Shown: positions 41,829 through 50,552, counted from the stretch's first letter. The stretch is 64,000 nucleotides of DNA from Pedobacter jejuensis (GCF_003725795.1 NZ_RBEE01000042.1:62001-126000), one strand, 5' to 3'. Numbers and translations are program-made. The notes: a model not told the origin generated them from the letters alone.

Positions 41829-42416
41829 ATGCACAGAAGAGAAGCACTAAGAAACGTCGCATTCTTGTTGGGAGGAGCCATATCAGCAACTACAATGGGC
41901 GTTTTATTCGAAAGTTTTACGCTCCCCGAAAATGAAAAAAACTTCGTATCATTTTCACTTGAAGATGAAAAGATTTTAGCAGAATTTGCGGACATTATTG
42001 TACCTACAACAAAATCATCAGCTGGTGCCAAAGCAGCAGGCCTAGGTAAATTTATTCCAATGATGATGAAAGACTGTTATCCGGCAACCATGCAAACTTC
42101 TTTTGCTAACGGTTTCAAAGAACTTCAGGCAAAATCAATGGCCGATTTTAAGAAAAACTATTTAGCATTAACAACTGCCGAAAAAACTAAATTAATGGTT
42201 GACTTAAGAGCAATGGCTATTGCTCAAAAAGCAAGTAAATCTGAGGATAACAAGGATTTGGCTTACTTCTTCACCACTGCCAGAGATTTAACTTTATTAG
42301 GCTATTACTCTTCAGAAATTGGCTGCACCAAGGCTCGTGAATACGTGCTTATTCCTGGAAGATACGATGGAAGCGCTCCATTAAAACCAGGTCAAAAATC
42401 TTGGGCAACTGGTTAA
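41829..42416 (+). CDS. Gluconate 2-dehydrogenase subunit 3-like Tat-exported small subunit
   Basis: A 195-residue protein with a Tat-like start MHRREALRNVAFLLGGAISA. The body contains FADIIVPTTKSSAGAKAAGL and FTTARDLTLLGYYSSEIGC, hallmark segments of the gluconate 2-dehydrogenase subunit 3 family (PF13618). Such small subunits escort and accompany GMC flavoprotein dehydrogenases through the Tat pathway, as in LacC of Caulobacter and glucoside 3-dehydrogenases. The GMC gene follows 25 bases downstream. It is the first gene of the long cluster ending at 53206. Confidence 0.9.
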   Translation: MHRREALRNVAFLLGGAISATTMGVLFESFTLPENEKNFVSFSLEDEKILAEFADIIVPTTKSSAGAKAAGLGKFIPMMMKDCYPATMQTSFANGFKELQAKSMADFKKNYLALTTAEKTKLMVDLRAMAIAQKASKSEDNKDLAYFFTTARDLTLLGYYSSEIGCTKAREYVLIPGRYDGSAPLKPGQKSWATG

Positions 42417-42441
42417 TTTCTACTTATAACAACAAAACATC

Positions 42442-44142
42442 ATGAATTTAAATACAAATTTAAAAGCAGAAAATACTTACGATGCTATTGTAATAGGATC
42501 GGGGATTAGTGGCGGCTGGGCTGCAAAAGAGCTTACAGAAAAAGGCTTGAAAGTGTTGATGCTCGAAAGAGGAATGAACATTGAGCACATAACAGGTTAT
42601 GAAACTGCAATGAAAAATCCATGGGATTTTAAGCATGCAGGTAAATTAACCGAAGAGCAAAAACGTACTCACCCAGTTCAAAAAAGAGATTATCCATACA
42701 GCGAAGCAAATGAAAAATGGTGGGTAAACGATTTAGAATGTCCATACACAGAAGATAAACGTTTCGATTGGTATCGTGGCTTTCATGTTGGCGGTAAATC
42801 ATTAATGTGGGGTCGCCAAAGTTATCGTTTAAGCGATCATAACTTTGAAGACAATGCAAAAGACGGTCACGGAAACGATTGGCCTGTACGCTACGCTGAA
42901 CTTTCTCCATGGTATGATTATGCAGAGCGATTTGCCGGAATTAGTGGTTCTAAAGAAAACTGGTCAACCTGCCCTGATGGTGAGTTTTTACCTCCAATGG
43001 ATCTTAACATTGTAGAAAAATCGGTAAAAGCCCGTATTGAGGAGCATTACAAAAGAGAACGTATCATGATGATTGGTCGTGTTGCCAATTTAACTGTACC
43101 TCATAAAGGTCGCGGTAATTGCCAATACCGTAACTTGTGTAGCCGTGGCTGTCCGTTCGGAGCATATTTCAGTACACAATCTTCAACGCTACCTGCTGCA
43201 ATGGCAACGAAGCGATTAACCGTTAGACCATATTCTATCGTAAATCACATTATTTATGATAAAGACACCAAGAAAGCAAAAGGTGTAATGGTAATTGATG
43301 CGGAAACCAACAAAACAATGGAGTTTTATGCAAAAATTGTTTTCGTAAATGGATCAACTTTAGGTTCGACATTTATTTTGTTAAACTCAACTTCCGATGC
43401 ACATCCAAATGGCTTAGGAAATTCTAGCGGACAATTAGGTCATAACCTTATGGATCACCATTTCCGTTGTGGAGCATCAGGTGAGGCAGAAGGTTTTGAT
43501 GATAAATATACTTATGGTCGCCGTGCAAACGGAATTTATGTACCTAGATATCAAAACATTGGTAATGATAAACGTGATTATTTACGTGGCTTCGGTTATC
43601 AAGGTGGTGCAAGTAGAGCAAACTGGCAAGATGATGTGGCAGAATTATCATTTGGTTCTGGCTTAAAAGAAAAAATGACTAAGCCAGGTAAATGGAGCAT
43701 GGGTTTAGGTGGTTTTGGTGAAATGTTGCCATACTATGAAAACAAAGTGTACATCGATAAAACTAAGAAAGATAAATGGGGACAACCTGTTTTGGCTATC
43801 GATTGCGAATACAAGGAAAACGAGAAAAAAATGCGTGTTGATATGATGAATGATGCTGCAGAAATGTTAGAAAAAGCAGGCATGAAAAACATCAGAACTT
43901 ACGATAATGGTTGCTTTCCAGGTATGGCCATTCATGAAATGGGAACTGCAAGAATGGGTAACGACCCAAAAACTTCGGTACTTAATAAATGGAACCAAAT
44001 GCATGAAGTAAGCAATGTATTTGTAACGGATGGTGCATGTATGCCATCAATTGCATGTCAAAATCCATCGTTAACCTTTATGGCTTTAACAGCACGTGCT
44101 GCTGATTATGCAGTAAAAGAATTAAAGAAAAATAACATCTAA
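42442..44142 (+). CDS. GMC-family FAD dehydrogenase, probable glucoside 3-dehydrogenase large subunit
   Basis: A 566-residue flavoprotein. The FAD-binding motif is AIVIGSGISGGWAAKELTEKG. The C-terminal GMC domain contains DGACMPSIACQNPSLTFMAL and the active-site region around FPGMAIHEMGTARMG. A cysteine cluster C227-x5-C233-x3-C237 (CQYRNLCSRGC) resembles the iron-sulfur motif of membrane-linked bacterial FAD dehydrogenase complexes. There is no own export signal, consistent with hitch-hiking export with the Tat small subunit. It would oxidise the C3 hydroxyl of glucosides and pass electrons to cytochrome c (gene at 46523). Confidence 0.88.
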   Translation: MNLNTNLKAENTYDAIVIGSGISGGWAAKELTEKGLKVLMLERGMNIEHITGYETAMKNPWDFKHAGKLTEEQKRTHPVQKRDYPYSEANEKWWVNDLECPYTEDKRFDWYRGFHVGGKSLMWGRQSYRLSDHNFEDNAKDGHGNDWPVRYAELSPWYDYAERFAGISGSKENWSTCPDGEFLPPMDLNIVEKSVKARIEEHYKRERIMMIGRVANLTVPHKGRGNCQYRNLCSRGCPFGAYFSTQSSTLPAAMATKRLTVRPYSIVNHIIYDKDTKKAKGVMVIDAETNKTMEFYAKIVFVNGSTLGSTFILLNSTSDAHPNGLGNSSGQLGHNLMDHHFRCGASGEAEGFDDKYTYGRRANGIYVPRYQNIGNDKRDYLRGFGYQGGASRANWQDDVAELSFGSGLKEKMTKPGKWSMGLGGFGEMLPYYENKVYIDKTKKDKWGQPVLAIDCEYKENEKKMRVDMMNDAAEMLEKAGMKNIRTYDNGCFPGMAIHEMGTARMGNDPKTSVLNKWNQMHEVSNVFVTDGACMPSIACQNPSLTFMALTARAADYAVKELKKNNI

Positions 44143-44148
44143 TAAAAA

Positions 44149-44219
44149 GTTAAATGCGAAAGGTTTAAGGTTTTTGGATAAGTCCATTAACCTTAAGCCT
44201 TTTGTCATTATCTTAACCT
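44149..44219 (+). repeat. Heptamer hairpin array ending at a start codon
   Basis: The left arm is five 7-mers at 44149-44183 (for example GTTTAAG); the right arm is five at 44185-44219 (for example CTTAAGC). Unit-by-unit they are degenerate reverse complements; the best stem pairs 44159-44172 with 44189-44202, 13 of 14 plus one G-T wobble. TTAACCTTA occurs twice, the second copy ending on the A of the next gene's ATG (44213-44221). Confidence 0.7.
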
Positions 44220-44220
44220 T

Positions 44221-45378
44221 ATGCAAAGAAAATTAAGAATGGGCATGATAGGCGGTGGAAAAGACGCCTTTATAGGTGCTGTGCATCGCCTTGCTGCAAA
44301 TATGGATGGTTTAATAGAATTAACCGCCGGTGCGCTAAGTGTAAATCCTGAAGTTGGATACGAATCGGGCAAGATGCTTTTCCTTCCTGATAATAGAATT
44401 TATAAAAACTATGAAGAAATGCTTCACGCAGAAAGTAAACTTCCTGCTGATGAAAAAATAGATTTCGTAACGATTGTTACGCCAAACTTTGCCCACTTTG
44501 CTCCTGCTATGTTAGCGCTTGATTTAGGTTTTAATGTTGTGATAGAAAAACCTATGACATTAACGCTAGAAGAAGCTAAACAACTTGACACGAAGGTTAA
44601 AGAAACTGGATTAACGCTTTGTTTAACGCATACCTATTCTGGTTATCCAATGGTTAAACAAGCTAAACAAATGATTAGCGAAGGTGTATTGGGTGAAGTA
44701 AGAAAAATTATTGTTGAATATCCACAAGGTTGGTTAAGCACCCTATCAGAAAGAGAAGGCAATGCTCAGGCAGCTTGGCGTACTGACCCATCAAAAACCG
44801 GCAAAAGCGGAAGCATGGGTGATATTGGTACACATGCAGCACATTTAGCTGAATACATTTCGGGATTAAAAATTAATAAAATATGTGCTGATTTAAGCAT
44901 TGTTGTTCCTGGTAGAGCAATCGATGATGATGGCAATGTATTATTGAAATTCGATAATGGTTCAAATGGTGTTTTAATTGCATCACAGGTTGCTGCAGGT
45001 GAAGAAAATGCACTTAAAATAAAAATTTACGGTGAAAAAGGCGGTTTAGAATGGCATCAGATGGAGCCAAATACCTTAATTGTAAAATGGTTAAACCAAC
45101 CAGCTCAAATTTATAGAACAGGTAATGGTTATATCGGAAGCTTCGCTAAACACAACACACGTACCCCAGGTGGTCATCCAGAAGGTTATTTAGAAGCATT
45201 TGCAAATATCTACCGCAATTTTGCGTTAACAATTGATGCCAAATTAAATAACCAAAAACCTACCGATGAGATGCTTGATTTTCCAAACACAGAAGATGGT
45301 ATTCGTGGGATGGCATTTATTGAAAATGTGGTTAACTCAAGCAATTCTGACCAAAAATGGTGGGACTATAAAATTTAA
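44221..45378 (+). CDS. Gfo/Idh/MocA-family oxidoreductase, cytoplasmic
   Basis: A 385-residue NAD(P)-dependent oxidoreductase without an export signal. The Rossmann motif is MGMIGGGKDAFIGAVHRLA. The conserved EKP step is NVVIEKPMTLTLEEAKQLD, and the catalytic region is GSMGDIGTHAAHLAEYISG. HTRTPGGHPEGYLEAFANIY is a subfamily segment seen in 3-keto-sugar and inositol clusters. It starts right after a hairpin array and is followed after 3 bases by a TIM-barrel isomerase gene, so the two are translationally close. It probably reduces or oxidises a keto sugar; exact substrate unknown. Confidence 0.9.
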   Translation: MQRKLRMGMIGGGKDAFIGAVHRLAANMDGLIELTAGALSVNPEVGYESGKMLFLPDNRIYKNYEEMLHAESKLPADEKIDFVTIVTPNFAHFAPAMLALDLGFNVVIEKPMTLTLEEAKQLDTKVKETGLTLCLTHTYSGYPMVKQAKQMISEGVLGEVRKIIVEYPQGWLSTLSEREGNAQAAWRTDPSKTGKSGSMGDIGTHAAHLAEYISGLKINKICADLSIVVPGRAIDDDGNVLLKFDNGSNGVLIASQVAAGEENALKIKIYGEKGGLEWHQMEPNTLIVKWLNQPAQIYRTGNGYIGSFAKHNTRTPGGHPEGYLEAFANIYRNFALTIDAKLNNQKPTDEMLDFPNTEDGIRGMAFIENVVNSSNSDQKWWDYKI

Positions 45379-45381
45379 TTT

Positions 45382-46434
45382 ATGACTACAATAAAAGGAC
45401 CTGCTGTATTTTTAGCTCAGTTTATAAGTGATGAGGCACCATTTAACTCCTTAGAAAATATCTGTCAATGGGCTAAAGATTTGGGTTTTAAAGGCATTCA
45501 AATTCCTACTCTCGATTCACGCTTTATAGATTTACAAAAAGCTGCCGAAAGTAAAACCTATGCAGACGAGCTAAAAGGTACTATCGCTTCTTATGGATTA
45601 GAAATTACTGAACTATCTACGCATCTTCAAGGTCAGTTGGTTGCTGTTCATCCGGCTTATAATGAACTTTTTGATGCCTTTGCACCAAAAGAAGTTCATG
45701 GTAATGCAAAAGCCAGACAAGATTGGGCGGTTCAACAAATGAAATATGCTGCAAAAGCATCACAAAACCTTGGTTTAAATGCTCACGCAACCTTTAGTGG
45801 TTCGTTATTATGGCAATATTTCCACCCATGGCCTCAACGCCCTGCTGGTTTAGTAGAAGAAGGTTTCGCCGAATTAGCCAAACGGTGGATGCCAATTTTG
45901 AACGAGTTTGATAATTGTGGCGTTGATGTTTGTTATGAGATACACCCTGGAGAAGACCTTTTTGATGGTGAAACCTACGAAATGTTTTTAGCGGCGGTAA
46001 ATAATCATTCTCGGGCATGCTTATTGTATGATCCATCTCACTTTGTACTTCAACAGTTAGATTATATTCAATACATCGATTTTTATCACGAAAGGATAAA
46101 AGCTTTTCATGTAAAAGATGCAGAATTTAATCCAACAGGTAAGCAAGGCACATTTGGTGGTTATCAAAGTTGGGCAAACCGTGCCGGTAGATACCGTTCT
46201 CCAGGCGATGGTCAGGTTGATTTTAAAACCATCTTTAGTAAACTGGCTCAATACGATTTTAAAGGTTGGGCAGTTATGGAATGGGAATGTTGCATAAAAA
46301 ATCAACAGGATGGAGCGAGAGAAGGTGCTGAATTCATAAAAAACCACATCATTAAAGTAACTGATAAAGCCTTTGATGATTTTGCAGCTTCTGGAAGTGA
46401 TGCTGATTTTAATAAAAAAATATTAGGTTTATAA
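45382..46434 (+). CDS. Sugar phosphate isomerase/epimerase-like TIM-barrel protein, cytoplasmic
   Basis: A 350-residue AP-endonuclease-2/xylose-isomerase-like TIM barrel. Candidate metal ligands occur in VCYEIHPGEDLFDG (Glu/His), LLYDPSHFVLQQLDYIQYI (Asp/His), KAFHVKDAEF (His) and AVMEWECC (Glu). There is no signal peptide, unlike the three similar proteins later in the cluster. It starts 3 bases after the oxidoreductase. This pairing with a Gfo/Idh/MocA protein is common in inositol and 3-keto-sugar pathways. The reaction (isomerisation, epimerisation or lyase) cannot be fixed from sequence. Confidence 0.88.
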   Translation: MTTIKGPAVFLAQFISDEAPFNSLENICQWAKDLGFKGIQIPTLDSRFIDLQKAAESKTYADELKGTIASYGLEITELSTHLQGQLVAVHPAYNELFDAFAPKEVHGNAKARQDWAVQQMKYAAKASQNLGLNAHATFSGSLLWQYFHPWPQRPAGLVEEGFAELAKRWMPILNEFDNCGVDVCYEIHPGEDLFDGETYEMFLAAVNNHSRACLLYDPSHFVLQQLDYIQYIDFYHERIKAFHVKDAEFNPTGKQGTFGGYQSWANRAGRYRSPGDGQVDFKTIFSKLAQYDFKGWAVMEWECCIKNQQDGAREGAEFIKNHIIKVTDKAFDDFAASGSDADFNKKILGL

Positions 46435-46522
46435 ATTAATAAGAACACACACAAATGAAAATCTGCTAAATGAATTTATAAAACGATTTACGCAGGTCAA
46501 AACACAATAAATAAACACACAC

Positions 46523-46909
46523 ATGAAAAAAACATTTTTAATTTTAGGCGCTGTGGTAATATTCATGGCCTCCTTTTCAAAAGCAGATTTAGCAAAAGAA
46601 AAAGCTGTAACTGCTGTTGCTACAAATCACAATAACGCATTTTATCAAGTATCTGCAGGAGAAAAATTAATCAACAAATCTGATTGTTTAGGCTGTCATA
46701 ATAAAACCAATAAAATTATTGGCCCTGCATATATTGAGGTTGCAAAAAAATATCCAAACAACGAAAAAAGCATTAATTATTTAGCAGATAAAATTATTAA
46801 AGGTGGTACAGGTGTATGGGGAACAATGCCTATGACTGCTCATGCTAGCTTGAAAAAAGATGATGCTAAATTAATGGCGAAATACATTTTATCATTGAAG
46901 AAAAAGTAA
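46523..46909 (+). CDS. Exported c-type cytochrome
   Basis: A 128-residue periplasmic protein with signal sequence MKKTFLILGAVVIFMASFSKA. A single haem-binding site CLGCH has C55, C58 and H59; the likely axial methionine lies in WGTMPMTAHASLKKDDAKL. The size and LINKSDCLGCHNKTNKIIGPAY are typical of class I cytochrome c in GMC dehydrogenase clusters. It is the probable electron acceptor of the dehydrogenase at 42442, in the role of LacB in the Caulobacter lactose 3-dehydrogenase system. Confidence 0.92.
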   Translation: MKKTFLILGAVVIFMASFSKADLAKEKAVTAVATNHNNAFYQVSAGEKLINKSDCLGCHNKTNKIIGPAYIEVAKKYPNNEKSINYLADKIIKGGTGVWGTMPMTAHASLKKDDAKLMAKYILSLKKK

Positions 46910-46938
46910 AATCATAACCAGATTAAACCCTATTGATA

Positions 46939-48396
46939 ATGAAAACAGAGCAAGAAAATAAAAACGCGAGTAACCGCCGCGATTTTATTAAAACCAGCGC
47001 CATAGCTGCCGCTGCATTTATGATTGTTCCTCGCCACGTTTTAGGTGGTAAAGGATTTTTAGCACCAAGCGATCGATTGCTTGTTGCAGGTATTGGTGCT
47101 GGTGGTAAAGGACAAAGTGATATCGCGATGTTTGCCAAAAGTGGTAAAGCTGATATCGCATTTCTTTGCGATGTTGATGACCGTAGGGCTGCTGCTAGTG
47201 TAAAGGCATTCCCAAAAGCTAAATACTATAAAGATTGGAGAGAAATGATGGATAAAGAGCATAAAAACTTTGATGCTGTTTCTGTTTCTACTCCAGATCA
47301 TAACCACGCAATTCAGGCTTTAGCAGCAATGCAGCTGGGTAAGCATGTTTACGTTCAAAAACCTTTAACACACGATATTTACGAAGCTCGTATTTTAACT
47401 GCAGCTGCAAAAAAATATAAAGTTGTTACTCAAATGGGTAATCAAGGCGCATCAAATGATGGTCCACGCCAAATGAAAGAATGGTATGAAGCCGGTTTGA
47501 TTGGCGATGTACATACGGTTTACGCATGGACCAATCGCCCGGTTTGGCCACAAGGTATTCCATGGCCAACTACAAAAGCCGAAATACCAAAAGAATTAGA
47601 TTGGAATTTATGGTTGGGTACTGCTCCTGAAAAAGATTTCGTTGATAAATTGGTTCCCTTTAACTGGCGTGGCTGGTGGGATTACGGAACAGGTGCATTA
47701 GGTGATATGGGTTGTCACTTAATTGAGGCTCCTTTTAGTGTTTTAAATTTAAAATATGCTAAAGAGGTTGAAGCAAGCGTCGGTTCAGTTTATGTTGATG
47801 AATTTAAGCGTGGCTACTTCCCAGAAAGTTGCCCTCCTTCTAGTCATGTAACTTTAAAATTCCCTAAAACCGATAAAACTAAAGGTGATGTTACCTTACA
47901 TTGGATGGACGGCGGTATTCAACCTGAACGTCCGGAAGAATTAGAAGCTAACGAAACATTTGGCGATGGTGGTAACGGAACATTATTTGTTGGTACAAAA
48001 GGTAAAATGATGAGCGAAACCTATAGCGCAAATCCGAAACTTTTACCGCTTAGCAAGAATAATGATATTAAAGTTAAACCTAAATATGCTCGTGTTCCGG
48101 ATGGCGCAAACGGTCATTACAAACAATGGGTAGAGGCGTCAATCGCTGGTTATGGTAAGCAAGAAGTTAGTTCTCCTTTTGAAATTGCTGGTCCGCTAAC
48201 AGAAGCTTTATTAATGGCCAATTTAGCAATCAGAAGTTTTGATATTCAAAAAACGGTAAATGGTAAAGTAACTTATCCAGGAAGATACACTAAAATGCTT
48301 TGGGATAATGACAATATGAAAGTTACCAATTTTGATGAGGCAAACCAGTTTGTAAAACGCGAATATCGCAAAGGCTGGAATAATTTAACTTTATAA
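46939..48396 (+). CDS. Gfo/Idh/MocA-family oxidoreductase with Tat signal
   Basis: The frame opens at a TTG (46933); the ATG at 46939 gives MKTEQENKNASNRRDFIKTS and 485 residues. NRRDFIKTSAIAAAAFMIVP is a clear Tat signal. The Rossmann motif is LLVAGIGAGGKGQSDIAMFA, then SVSTPDHNHAIQALAAMQLG and HVYVQKPLTHDIYEA. The Gfo/Idh C-terminal barrel has GWWDYGTGALGDMGCHLIEAP. Tat export fits a protein folded with NAD(P) already bound in the cytoplasm. It would work on keto sugars in the periplasm. Confidence 0.9.
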   Translation: MKTEQENKNASNRRDFIKTSAIAAAAFMIVPRHVLGGKGFLAPSDRLLVAGIGAGGKGQSDIAMFAKSGKADIAFLCDVDDRRAAASVKAFPKAKYYKDWREMMDKEHKNFDAVSVSTPDHNHAIQALAAMQLGKHVYVQKPLTHDIYEARILTAAAKKYKVVTQMGNQGASNDGPRQMKEWYEAGLIGDVHTVYAWTNRPVWPQGIPWPTTKAEIPKELDWNLWLGTAPEKDFVDKLVPFNWRGWWDYGTGALGDMGCHLIEAPFSVLNLKYAKEVEASVGSVYVDEFKRGYFPESCPPSSHVTLKFPKTDKTKGDVTLHWMDGGIQPERPEELEANETFGDGGNGTLFVGTKGKMMSETYSANPKLLPLSKNNDIKVKPKYARVPDGANGHYKQWVEASIAGYGKQEVSSPFEIAGPLTEALLMANLAIRSFDIQKTVNGKVTYPGRYTKMLWDNDNMKVTNFDEANQFVKREYRKGWNNLTL

Positions 48397-48404
48397 TTGA
48401 TTAC

Positions 48405-48435
48405 AAACCTCACTGTTTAAAAGCATGTGAGGTTT
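48405..48435 (+). terminator. Hairpin inside the 3-keto-sugar cluster, before the DUF1080 gene
   Basis: AAACCTCAC (48405-48413) pairs with GTGAGGTTT (48427-48435) around 13 bases. It begins 9 bases after one stop codon and ends 12 before the next ATG; an A-run, not a T-run, follows, so it may be an mRNA-processing or attenuation structure. Confidence 0.5.
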
Positions 48436-48447
48436 AATATAAAAAAA

Positions 48448-49128
48448 ATGAAAAAAATTTTTCTTTCAGGTTGTATTTTATTGGCTGTAACTCAAGCATC
48501 AAATGCTCAAAAAGGTTTTAAACCATTATTTGATGGAAAAACAACTACCGGATGGCATACTTACAATAAAAGTGCGGTTGGTAGTGCTTGGCAAGTTCAG
48601 AATGGTACATTACACCTAGATTTAGCAACTAAAGGTACAGACGGCGGTGGTGATTTAGTTACCAACAAAGAATATGGCGATTTCCATTTAAAATATGATT
48701 GGAAAGTTGCACCAAAAGCAAACAGCGGATTGATTTTCTACATCAATGAAGATCCAAAATTTAGCGCTACGTATTCTACTGGTTTAGAAATGCAGGTTTT
48801 AGATAATGATGGTCATCCAGATGGAAAAATTACGAAACACCGTGCAGGCGATTTATACGATTTAGTTAAAAGTTCATCAGAACCTGTTAAACCAGTTGGT
48901 GAGTGGAATTCAGCAGAAATTATTAGCAAAAGCGGAAAACTTACTTTAATTCTTAACGGAGTTACTGTTGTTAAAACAACGCTTTGGGATGATAATTGGA
49001 AAAAACTAGTTGCAGGAAGTAAATTTGCTACCTGGAAAGACTGGGGAACTTTTAAAACCGGTAAAATAGCATTACAAGACCATGGCGACGAAGTATGGTA
49101 CAAAAATATTATGATAAAAGAATTGTAG
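48448..49128 (+). CDS. DUF1080 / 3-keto-disaccharide hydrolase
   Basis: The ATG at 48448 (MKKIFLSGCILLAVTQASNA) is preferred to the GTG at 48427; it gives an ordinary signal peptide and 226 residues. The domain is the concanavalin-like DUF1080 fold: GFKPLFDGKTTTGWHTYNK at the start, GGDLVTNKEYGDFHLKYDW, NSGLIFYINEDPKFSATYST and EMQVLDNDGHPDGK. The family (PF06439) is now described as 3-keto-disaccharide hydrolases, cleaving glycosidic bonds after C3 oxidation. That matches the GMC dehydrogenase in the same cluster. Confidence 0.92.
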   Translation: MKKIFLSGCILLAVTQASNAQKGFKPLFDGKTTTGWHTYNKSAVGSAWQVQNGTLHLDLATKGTDGGGDLVTNKEYGDFHLKYDWKVAPKANSGLIFYINEDPKFSATYSTGLEMQVLDNDGHPDGKITKHRAGDLYDLVKSSSEPVKPVGEWNSAEIISKSGKLTLILNGVTVVKTTLWDDNWKKLVAGSKFATWKDWGTFKTGKIALQDHGDEVWYKNIMIKEL

Positions 49129-49299
49129 AAGGACAAGGTTGAGATTAAGGCTGAGGTTAAGACCAAGCAAAAAAAATATATCGGAAGCTAGATTAAGATT
49201 TATAACTAAAAAAGATATCTATTTACTATAGCCAACCTTAAACTCAATCTGAACCTTAGTCTTAACCTTAACCTCAGTCTCAACCTTAACCCTTAAACC
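49129..49299 (+). repeat. Hexamer array with complementary arms between DUF1080 and the permease gene
   Basis: Seven phased 6-mers start on the base after the stop codon (49129-49170), for example AAGGTT and GAGGTT. Eleven phased 6-mers lie at 49234-49299, for example AACCTT and AGTCTC, the degenerate reverse complement. The vocabulary is shared with the array at 21090-21522. The loop (49171-49233) is AT-rich and unrelated. Confidence 0.85.
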
Positions 49300-49313
49300 A
49301 AATATAAACACAA

Positions 49314-50549
49314 ATGAATAGCACTACTCGCTTTAAACTCTCTACCATGATGTTCCTGGAATTTTTTATCTGGGGTGCGTGGTTTGTAACTTTAGGAACT
49401 TTCCTTGGTAACAACTTAAAAGCTTCAGGTTCTGAAACTGGAGCCGTATTTTCAACTCAATCATGGGGAGCTATAATTGCACCATTTATTGTAGGTTTAA
49501 TTGCTGATAGATATTTTAACGCTGAACGAATATTGGGTGTTTTACATATTGTCGGTGCTGTTTTGATGTATCAAATGTACACTGCCGCTGATGTTAGTGT
49601 TTTCTATCCATATGTATTAGGTTACATGATTTTATTCATGCCAACACTCGCTTTGGTTAACTCAGTTTCTTTTAATCAAATGAAAGACCCTGAAAAAGAA
49701 TTTGCTAATATTCGTGTATTCGGAACCATCGGTTGGATTATTGCAGGTTTGCTTATTAGTTTTGTATTTCATTGGGATTCGCCTGAAGGTATTCAATCCG
49801 GACTATTAAAGAATACGTTTTTGATGGCAGGAATCGCATCATTAATTCTAGGATTATTTAGTTTTACTTTACCAGCCACGCCTCCAAAAGTTGCTGAAGG
49901 AAGTATTAAGGTTAGAGACATTTTAGGTCTAGATGCTTTAAAATTACTTAAAGATAAAAACTTTGCAATATTCTTTATTTCCTCTATTCTGATTTGTATT
50001 CCATTGGCATTTTATTATCAAAACGCGGGATTATTTCTTGCTGATATTAAAGTGTCTAACCCGACCGGCAAAATGGCCATTGGTCAAGTTTCTGAGGCAT
50101 TATTTTTACTTGCCATTCCAGTATTCTTTTCTAAATATGGTTTTAAGAAAACGATTTTGGTAGGTATGCTAGCATGGGCAATTCGATATGTCCTTTTTGC
50201 ATATGGTAATGCAGATAACCTAAGTTTCATGCTTATTATAGGCATTGCATTACATGGTGTATGCTACGATTTCTTCTTTGTTTCTGGTCAAATTTACACA
50301 AATTCTAAAGCTGGTGAAAAGGTAAAAAGTGCAGCTCAAGGAATTATAACTTTAGCAACTTATGGTGTAGGTATGCTTATCGGGTTTATTGTAGCGGGTT
50401 ACATAACGGATATGTACAAATCTGGCGATGTTACCGATTGGAAAATGGTTTGGATTATCCCGGCAGGAATTGCAGCAGTAGTATTTTTACTTTTTGCCGT
50501 TTTATTTAATGATAAAACAAAAGCTGAAATCGAAGTTAAAGCAATATAA
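49314..50549 (+). CDS. MFS transporter, nucleoside:H+ symporter (NupG/XapB)-like
   Basis: An inner-membrane permease of 411 residues with about 12 TM helices. LSTMMFLEFFIWGAWFVTLG at the N-terminus and FIVGLIADRYFNAERILGVL between helices 2 and 3 mark the NupG-like nucleoside permease family. MKDPEKEFANIRVFGTIGWI is another conserved loop. In Bacteroidota this family is often placed in sugar-acid and keto-sugar clusters, so it may import the sugars produced by the neighbouring enzymes rather than nucleosides. It is preceded by a hexamer hairpin and followed after 3 bases by the next enzyme. Confidence 0.88.
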   Translation: MNSTTRFKLSTMMFLEFFIWGAWFVTLGTFLGNNLKASGSETGAVFSTQSWGAIIAPFIVGLIADRYFNAERILGVLHIVGAVLMYQMYTAADVSVFYPYVLGYMILFMPTLALVNSVSFNQMKDPEKEFANIRVFGTIGWIIAGLLISFVFHWDSPEGIQSGLLKNTFLMAGIASLILGLFSFTLPATPPKVAEGSIKVRDILGLDALKLLKDKNFAIFFISSILICIPLAFYYQNAGLFLADIKVSNPTGKMAIGQVSEALFLLAIPVFFSKYGFKKTILVGMLAWAIRYVLFAYGNADNLSFMLIIGIALHGVCYDFFFVSGQIYTNSKAGEKVKSAAQGIITLATYGVGMLIGFIVAGYITDMYKSGDVTDWKMVWIIPAGIAAVVFLLFAVLFNDKTKAEIEVKAI

Positions 50550-50552
50550 AAC

